Positions 34,780-40,124 of a DNA stretch of 40,124 nt are shown here, piece after piece. The notes under the pieces were generated by a model that did not search any database, was not told where the DNA came from, and saw nothing but the letters and a program-made list of their open reading frames with translations. Location: NCBI GenBank assembly GCA_030427965.1, contig JAUICD010000031.1:1-40124 (forward strand). The letters are read 5' to 3'. Position 1 is the first letter of the stretch. The number at the start of each line of letters is the position of its first letter. The position numbers and the translations under genes were made by a program. Source of the stretch: Bdellovibrionia bacterium (lineage in GTDB: Bacteria > Bdellovibrionota > Bdellovibrionia > Bdellovibrionales > JAUICD01).

Positions 34780-36123
34780 TCACTGGCCACACTTAGTCAA
34801 AAGAAGCATCTGCTCCTGATCAATTACCTGGCACTCAGGTGGGATATCCTTTTTATCCTCGTAAACTCCCCATTTCGATGATTTTGAATTTTGAATATTG
34901 CCAAAACAAAACCCCAGGCTTGCAGATTTAGTAAACTTTGTACGTAACCGAAAATCACTGGACCACGGAATTTCAGGATGCCGCTTCTTCAGCATACGAC
35001 ACGACTCCCAAAGTTGAGCCACTTTGGATCGAGAGCTATCAAACACAGGGGCTACTTCATAAAAGCTATATTCCAAAAACCACACAATTAAAGGAAGAAA
35101 TAAAAACCATTTCCATTTTTTATTTACAGAGTTGAGTAAAAAAAGAAAAATCATTGCACACAAAGGCGTTACCCCAACAATGTAATAACTGTGATCCATA
35201 GCATGGCTTCCACTTATTAAAGTCATCACCACAAGGTCTAAAAAAAATATCGACAATAGGAGTTTGAAATCTTTATTCCAAACTCGGTTTGCTACAACTG
35301 TAACAAGGAAAACGATTGGGAAAAATGGATAAAAAAGAAGATTGTTAAACAGTCTCACCACTTCTTCTGGCTCTTCTGCTATTTCAACAAGTTCAGCCAT
35401 CACAGATCTGTTGCCAAGTCTAAAAAAGGTCTGTTCTGTAAATTGACTGATATACTCCACACCATAGGTGTAATACACAAACATCAATATAATTCCAGGA
35501 ATTATCCAAGGCATATGTTTGATCGAATTTCGAATGCCTTTAAAAAGAAGTAAGATCATAACAGCAATTGCTGTCGGCTTCATAAGAAGACCTACAACCA
35601 GTAAGCTTCCAGACTTTAAATAAGATGGTCTTTCCCAACTCAAACCCAGTGCAAAAAAGCAAAGTTGATAAGCAAGAACATCAGGAATAAATTTTCCAAA
35701 ATAGAGATAATGGATTCCCAAAAGTGGCGTCATCAAAACCACCATTTTCATATCCACACCTGCTATAGAAACCCCACTCCACGCACGATAACTTCCATAT
35801 AAGACCAATAAAGAAAGAAGCAAAAGAAGAAGGCGCCCCGCAACTCTTGCTATCTCAAGGTCCAATTCAAAAACTGGAGCCACAAGAATATTGAGTATTG
35901 GAAACTCCGAAGGGGTTATTCCTTCCCCATCTCCTGCAGCAAGAACAGCAGGTAAAACCTTATTGGAGTTCTCATCCTCAACAGTCCACCTCAACCAGTA
36001 TCTCAAGCTCATTCCCATAGTGTCGACTTGACGAATGATATGAGGGTGTACAAATGGCCCTGCCGTATGAATGAGAGACACCACTATCTTAAGCACAAGT
36101 AGAGCAAGGATGATTTTTTTCAC
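34780..36123 (-). CDS. Polytopic membrane protein, GT-C (GT39/ArnT-like) glycosyltransferase candidate
   Basis: A 447-residue protein with about 10 hydrophobic segments over the first 340 residues and a soluble C-terminal tail of about 90 residues. After the first helix comes HIIRQVDTMGMSLRYWLRW, where an acidic residue in the first periplasmic loop is expected for lipid-phosphosugar-dependent GT-C enzymes. PFVHPHIIRQVDT and GITPSEFPILNILVA fit that layout. If so, it would transfer a sugar from a polyprenyl phosphate donor to LPS or protein in the periplasm. Family assignment rests on topology and the loop only. It converges on the CotH gene; its 5' side carries the dispersed repeat at 36164. 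Confidence 0.6.
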   Translation of the reverse strand: MKKIILALLVLKIVVSLIHTAGPFVHPHIIRQVDTMGMSLRYWLRWTVEDENSNKVLPAVLAAGDGEGITPSEFPILNILVAPVFELDLEIARVAGRLLLLLLSLLVLYGSYRAWSGVSIAGVDMKMVVLMTPLLGIHYLYFGKFIPDVLAYQLCFFALGLSWERPSYLKSGSLLVVGLLMKPTAIAVMILLLFKGIRNSIKHMPWIIPGIILMFVYYTYGVEYISQFTEQTFFRLGNRSVMAELVEIAEEPEEVVRLFNNLLFYPFFPIVFLVTVVANRVWNKDFKLLLSIFFLDLVVMTLISGSHAMDHSYYIVGVTPLCAMIFLFLLNSVNKKWKWFLFLPLIVWFLEYSFYEVAPVFDSSRSKVAQLWESCRMLKKRHPEIPWSSDFRLRTKFTKSASLGFCFGNIQNSKSSKWGVYEDKKDIPPECQVIDQEQMLLLTKCGQ

Positions 36124-36163
36124 AGGAACAGTATCAACAAAAAATTCGTTTTTTACAAAAAAG

Positions 36164-36191
36164 TACGACTACCTTTGAATCGCGTCATTCC
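36164..36191 (+). repeat. Second locus copy of the galE-palindrome arm
   Basis: TACGACTACCTTTGAATCGC followed by GTCATTCC matches the left arm of the palindrome at 4659-4688 except for one missing A and two substitutions (ATCAATCC there). No inverted partner arm is visible nearby. It lies upstream of the minus-strand GT-C-like gene, at the rpsG edge of the inserted block. Confidence 0.75.
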
Positions 36192-36238
36192 AGTAAATTG
36201 AAGTAAGACATGAGTTTGAAACTGTACAACAAAAATAC

Positions 36239-36343
36239 AAATTCAATTTAAATTTAGCTAAGTGCAAGGAATGAGAGGGAAGCAATATTATTATATTGCG
36301 ACGACAAAATGACGCCGCAATTAGATGAATTTAAATTGAATTT
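36239..36343. repeat. Nested inverted repeat directly after rpsG, likely terminator or repeat element
   Basis: Perfect 16-bp arms AAATTCAATTTAAATT (36239-36254) and AATTTAAATTGAATTT (36328-36343) enclose 73 bp. Inside, GCAATAT/ATATTGC (36282-36299, 4-nt loop) and ATTGCG/CGCAAT (36295-36300 with 36316-36321) share bases and exclude each other. The right arm touches the first base of the rpsG stop codon. It probably ends rpsLG transcription, but the architecture is also that of a small inverted-repeat element. Confidence 0.7.
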
Positions 36344-36816
36344 TACCAGTTGTAGTGAGCAAAAGCCTTATTTGCCTCTGCCATACGATGAACATCATCG
36401 CGCTTCTTAATCGCATTTCCACGATTATTAAAGGCATCAAGGAGTTCACCAGCAAGACGATTTGCCATAGATTTTTCACCGCGTGAACGTGAGTTTTGAA
36501 CAAGCCATCTCATAGCAAGAGTTAGTCTTCTCGACGGTCGAACATCAACAGGAACTTGATAAGTTGCCCCACCCACCCTTCGAGATCTTACTTCAAGTGC
36601 AGGCTTAATGTTTTCAATCGCTTTTTTAAATACATTCACAGGATCTTCACCTGGGACTTTTTCTTTTAGCTGGTCAATTGCATTATAAATGATTTGTTGA
36701 GCAACACTTTTCTTACCATCAAGCATAACGTGATTTACAAACTTTGCTACGATCAAATCACCATGAACGGCATCAGGGTTGATTTCTCTTTTGTAGTTAC
36801 CTTTACGTCGAGACAT
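36343..36816 (-). CDS. rpsG: Small ribosomal subunit protein uS7
   Basis: A 157-residue primary 16S rRNA-binding protein of the 30S head and str-operon translational repressor in enterobacteria. [60 protein letters not shown] and [20 protein letters not shown] are diagnostic. It starts 16 bp after rpsL. fusA, its usual downstream neighbour, is 11 kb away. Confidence 0.99.
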   Translation of the reverse strand: MSRRKGNYKREINPDAVHGDLIVAKFVNHVMLDGKKSVAQQIIYNAIDQLKEKVPGEDPVNVFKKAIENIKPALEVRSRRVGGATYQVPVDVRPSRRLTLAMRWLVQNSRSRGEKSMANRLAGELLDAFNNRGNAIKKRDDVHRMAEANKAFAHYNW

Positions 36817-36832
36817 ATTTCATAAACTCCAA

Positions 36833-37210
36833 TTAGCTCTTTTTAGGTTTCTTTGCGCCGTATTTTGAACGACTTCTCAATCTATTCTGCACACCTTGAG
36901 TATCTAGTACTCCCCGAACAGTGTGGTATCTCACACCCGGAAGATCTTTCACTCGGCCACCACGAATCAAGACAACACTGTGCTCTTGTAGGTTGTGTCC
37001 AATTCCTGGGATATATGAAGTCACCTCATAACCATTTGAAAGTCTCACACGAGCCACTTTTCTAAGTGCTGAATTTGGTTTCTTTGGAGTCGTAGTGTAA
37101 ACACGAGTACATACACCACGTCTTTGAGGACATCGAGTGAGCGCTGGCGACTTAGTTCGCGACTTTTGGAGCACTCTGGATTTTTTAATCAACTGGTTAA
37201 TTGTAGGCAT
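36833..37210 (-). CDS. rpsL: Small ribosomal subunit protein uS12
   Basis: A 125-residue decoding-centre protein. [60 protein letters not shown] and [20 protein letters not shown] are diagnostic. Both lysines whose change gives streptomycin resistance (in TPKKPNS and RVKDLPG) are present, so the sequence is of the sensitive type. ATG 37210 is used, not the TTG one codon earlier; GGGAG lies about 7 bp upstream. Confidence 0.99.
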   Translation of the reverse strand: MPTINQLIKKSRVLQKSRTKSPALTRCPQRRGVCTRVYTTTPKKPNSALRKVARVRLSNGYEVTSYIPGIGHNLQEHSVVLIRGGRVKDLPGVRYHTVRGVLDTQGVQNRLRSRSKYGAKKPKKS

Positions 37211-37236
37211 CAATTCTCCCGTATTAGCCTTTTTAA

Positions 37237-37270
37237 GACCTGGAAAGTGCCAAAATTAGAGCACCAGGTC
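37237..37270 (-). promoter_or_regulatory. Hairpin in the rpsL leader
   Basis: GACCTGG (37237-37243) and CCAGGTC (37264-37270) form a perfect 7-bp stem with an inner TGC/GCA pairing. It is 27 bp upstream of the rpsL start in the 148-bp rpoC-rpsL gap. There is no T-tract after it, so a leader or processing structure is more likely than a terminator. A TTGACC overlapping it could be a -35 box, but no -10 fits. Confidence 0.4.
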
Positions 37271-37358
37271 AACATTTATAAATCTTTTCAAACTACGTGC
37301 ATATCCATACGCACAACACACTCCAGAAAGACATCCTCCACCCTCTCTGGGCCATAAA

Positions 37359-40124
37359 TTACTGCTGAGGAGGTGAAACAGCTCCACCACCTGAAAAAGG
37401 CAGTGCTGAGGTCTCTTCCTCTTCTTCTTCTATAACGTCCATTCTCCATCGTTTATAGCAAGGTAAACCCGTACCAGCTGGAATTAAACGACCCATGATG
37501 ATGTTTTCTTTTAAACCTCGAAGATAGTCCGTTGCCCCAGTAACTGCCGCCTCAGTAAGAACTTTGGTCGTTTCCTGAAATGAGGCTGCCGAAATCCAAC
37601 TCTCTGTACTGAGCGAGGCCTTTGTAATACCAAGTAGCAAAGGCTCAGCTGTAGCTGGTTGACCACCCTCTGTCCGTACCTTTTCACATTCCACTTCATA
37701 TTCAAACTTCTCAACTTGCTCTCCGGCCAAGAATCTTGAGTCCCCCGGATCAGCAACCTTCACCCTTCTCAACATCTGGCGGACAATGACCTCAATATGC
37801 TTATCATTGATTGTCACACCCTGAAGTCTGTAAACTTCTTGAATTTCATTCACCATATAGGAGGCAAGTTCTTTGTCTCCAAGCACTGCCAAAATATCAT
37901 GTGGATTGGTTGAGCCATCCATAAGTGGCTCACCCGCTTTCACAAATTCACCCTCGCGAACTGCTACGTGCTTACCCTTTGGAATCAGGTACTCTTTCTG
38001 GTCACCAACTTCAGGAGTCACAATCACTCGTTGCTTACCCTTTAGATCCTTACCAAAGCTCACATAACCATCAATCTCAGTAACAATAGCTGCCTCTTTT
38101 GGCTTTCGAGCTTCAAAGAGCTCAGCAACCCGGGGCAAACCACCTGTGATGTCTTTTGTCTTAGTCGTTTCACGGTGAATTTTCGCAATCACATCACCTG
38201 CATGAACTTCGGTTCCTTCATTTGAAAGGACTTGGGCTCCAACTGGCAATCTATACTGAACACCTGAAGCTCTATTTGGAAGATGAATTTGCTCACCACT
38301 ATCATCAACAAGGACAACTGTTGGTTTTAGATTCGCATCCTTACCTTCCATAATCACTTTTGTAGAGAACCCAGTTACAGGATCTACTTGTTCAGACATT
38401 GTTATGCCTTCTTCCATATCCACAAACGCAATCTTACCAGTGACTTCTGAAACAATTGGGTTTGCATATGGATCCCACTCAGCAATGAGTTGGCCCTTGG
38501 TTACCTGATCACCTTCGCGAACATTTAAAATAGCACCGTACACAAGCTTTAAACGATCACGCTCACGACCTGTGCTGTCTTGAATCACAACTTCACCGTT
38601 TCGATTCATAACAGTCAGTTTACCATCCCGGTTTTCAACCGTGATAACGTCTTCAAATTTTGTCGTACCATCATGACGAGCTTCATGGACAGATTGCTCA
38701 ACCGCTCGAGTCGCTGTACCACCTAAGTGGAAGGTTCTCATCGTTAACTGTGTACCTGGCTCACCAATAGATTGGGCCGCAATGATTCCAACAGCCTCAC
38801 CCAAATTCACAAGGTTTCCACGAGCCAAATCACGACCGTAGCAACTTGCACAAACCCCACGTTTGGTTTTGCAAGTCAGAACTGATCGAATACGAATAGC
38901 CTCAATACCTGCATCATCTAGTTTCTTACAAATTGTCTCTGTGATCTCTTCATTCTTCGCTACAATAATTTCATTAGAATAAGGGTCTAACGCATCTTCA
39001 AAAGCAACACGCCCCAAAATTCGCTCACCAAGAGGCTGAATAATTTCTCCACCCTCCATAAGCGGACGAATCTCCATTCCGTCTTCAGTTCCACAATCCC
39101 ACTCTAAAATCGTACAATCTTGAGCGACATCCACAAGACGTCGGGTCAAATATCCTGAGTTTGCAGTTTTAAGTGCTGTATCAGCCAAACCTTTTCGAGC
39201 ACCGTGAGTCGAAATAAAATATTGAAGAACAGAAAGTCCCTCTCTAAAGTTTGCTGTAATTGGAGATTCAATAATTTCGCCAGATGGCTTTGCCATCAAA
39301 CCACGCATACCCGCAAGCTGTCTAATCTGTGAAGAAGAACCTCGAGCTCCAGAATCTGCCATTACAAAAATACTATTGAAACTTGGGCCCTGAACCTTTT
39401 CACCCTGAACTTCAAACTCTTCCGTTTCAATTTCATTCATCAACTCTTTTGCAACAACGTCTGCAGTTTGAGCCCACAAATCCACGACTTTATTATAGCG
39501 CTCACCATCCGTGATCAAACCTTCATCGTACTGTCTTTGAATCTCTTGTACCTGGGCATTTGTCTGTTCAATTTTTTGAACTTTCGTATCTGGAATAATC
39601 ATGTCATCTAGACAAATTGAAATACCAGCAGTTGTAGAATACTTAAAACCTGTTTGCATCAACTTATCAGCCAATATGACTGTTGCTTTACCACCACTCA
39701 ATCTAAAACTTGAGTCGATAAGGTTTGCAATTTGTTTCTTTGTCATAGTTTGGTTCACTTGATGATAAGGGACCTGCTTTGGAACAATATCACTTAATAT
39801 TGCACGGCCAACGGTTGTTTCTTCAAGCTTGCCGTTTACTCGAACTTTGCACTCGGACTGTAGGTGAACTTGATGATTCTCATAAGCGTATACAACTTCA
39901 TCAGTGTTAGCAAAAATTCGCCCCGCACCTCGCGCACCAGGTCTGAGACGTGTCATCCAATAAAGTCCCAAGACAACATCTTGAGATGGATTAATAATGG
40001 GACGGCCACTTGCTGGTGAAAGAATGTTGTTTGTTGACATCATTAAAACACGAGCTTCAACCTGTGCCTCGATTGAAAGAGGCACGTGAACCGCCATCTG
40101 ATCACCATCAAAATCCGCATTGTA
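37359..40124 (-). CDS. rpoC: DNA-directed RNA polymerase beta' subunit (5' part outside window)
   Basis: The open frame runs to the window edge, and the last bases read the catalytic Mg-binding motif [14 protein letters not shown], so about the C-terminal two thirds (921 residues) are present. [20 protein letters not shown] (bridge-helix region), [17 protein letters not shown] (zinc site with the upstream CGTEDG Cys) and [20 protein letters not shown] plus RTFHLGGTA (trigger loop) are intact. An insertion of about 200 residues with barrel-sandwich character follows the trigger-loop N-half, as in many proteobacteria. The C-terminus ends in an acidic, Gly-rich tail after [13 protein letters not shown]. 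rpsL follows 148 bp downstream. Confidence 0.99.
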   Translation of the reverse strand, partial: YNADFDGDQMAVHVPLSIEAQVEARVLMMSTNNILSPASGRPIINPSQDVVLGLYWMTRLRPGARGAGRIFANTDEVVYAYENHQVHLQSECKVRVNGKLEETTVGRAILSDIVPKQVPYHQVNQTMTKKQIANLIDSSFRLSGGKATVILADKLMQTGFKYSTTAGISICLDDMIIPDTKVQKIEQTNAQVQEIQRQYDEGLITDGERYNKVVDLWAQTADVVAKELMNEIETEEFEVQGEKVQGPSFNSIFVMADSGARGSSSQIRQLAGMRGLMAKPSGEIIESPITANFREGLSVLQYFISTHGARKGLADTALKTANSGYLTRRLVDVAQDCTILEWDCGTEDGMEIRPLMEGGEIIQPLGERILGRVAFEDALDPYSNEIIVAKNEEITETICKKLDDAGIEAIRIRSVLTCKTKRGVCASCYGRDLARGNLVNLGEAVGIIAAQSIGEPGTQLTMRTFHLGGTATRAVEQSVHEARHDGTTKFEDVITVENRDGKLTVMNRNGEVVIQDSTGRERDRLKLVYGAILNVREGDQVTKGQLIAEWDPYANPIVSEVTGKIAFVDMEEGITMSEQVDPVTGFSTKVIMEGKDANLKPTVVLVDDSGEQIHLPNRASGVQYRLPVGAQVLSNEGTEVHAGDVIAKIHRETTKTKDITGGLPRVAELFEARKPKEAAIVTEIDGYVSFGKDLKGKQRVIVTPEVGDQKEYLIPKGKHVAVREGEFVKAGEPLMDGSTNPHDILAVLGDKELASYMVNEIQEVYRLQGVTINDKHIEVIVRQMLRRVKVADPGDSRFLAGEQVEKFEYEVECEKVRTEGGQPATAEPLLLGITKASLSTESWISAASFQETTKVLTEAAVTGATDYLRGLKENIIMGRLIPAGTGLPCYKRWRMDVIEEEEEETSALPFSGGGAVSPPQQ

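Overview
The window looks like a chromosomal segment of a Gram-negative bacterium of the Bdellovibrionota (Bdellovibrio-like). The basis is inference: from memory, the RNA polymerase alpha subunit reads very much like the Bdellovibrio protein, and the zinc-type (C+) S4 and S14 fit, but no database search was run. The DNA is moderately AT-rich. No tRNA, rRNA, CRISPR array, IS element or phage gene was recognised.

The backbone is the str-S10-spc-alpha translation supercluster, transcribed on the minus strand from right to left: rpoC (5' part outside the window), rpsL, rpsG, then after a break fusA, rpsJ-rplC-rplD-rplW-rplB-rpsS-rplV-rpsC-rplP-rpmC-rpsQ-rplN, rplE-rpsN-rpsH-rplF-rplR-rpsE-rpmD-rplO-secY-adk, rpmJ-rpsM-rpsK-rpsD-rpoA-rplQ. 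Genes mostly overlap or lie within about 20 bp of each other, with good Shine-Dalgarno sites. Several usual members are missing from their standard places: tuf (between fusA and rpsJ), rplX/L24 (rplN and rplE are only 11 bp apart), and map and infA (between adk and rpmJ).

Region 1 (1-8979) is cell-surface carbohydrate metabolism. It holds a truncated Gfo/Idh/MocA dehydrogenase, a plus-strand run of undecaprenyl-phosphate sugar-1-phosphate transferase, GT4 glycosyltransferase, UDP-glucose 4-epimerase and an LhgO-like FAD oxidoreductase, and a minus-strand run of a Cys-rich GT9 glycosyltransferase, a UDP-glucuronate-epimerase-like protein and a TlpA-like thioredoxin downstream of rplQ.

Region 2 (25296-36123) is a block of about 11 kb splitting rpsLG from fusA. 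It encodes a Wzx-like flippase, a striking 614-residue protein that reads as nucleotidyltransferase + NDP-kinase-like + protein-kinase-like domains, and a GT2 glycosyltransferase pseudogene with an ATA in place of its start codon and three in-frame stops but no frameshift. It continues with a DUF2079 membrane protein, a four-gene cassette (unknown exported protein, VTC-domain protein, DUF4956 membrane protein, CotH-like kinase) and a GT-C-like membrane protein.

Together the surface genes describe building a lipid-linked glycan at the inner membrane (sugar nucleotide epimerases, initiating transferase, glycosyltransferases, flippase) plus possible phosphorylation or polyphosphate chemistry at the envelope. 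Small repeats mark this part of the genome: an 85-bp near-continuous palindrome at the 3' end of galE, one arm of which recurs beside rpsG at the edge of Region 2, and a nested inverted repeat immediately after rpsG.
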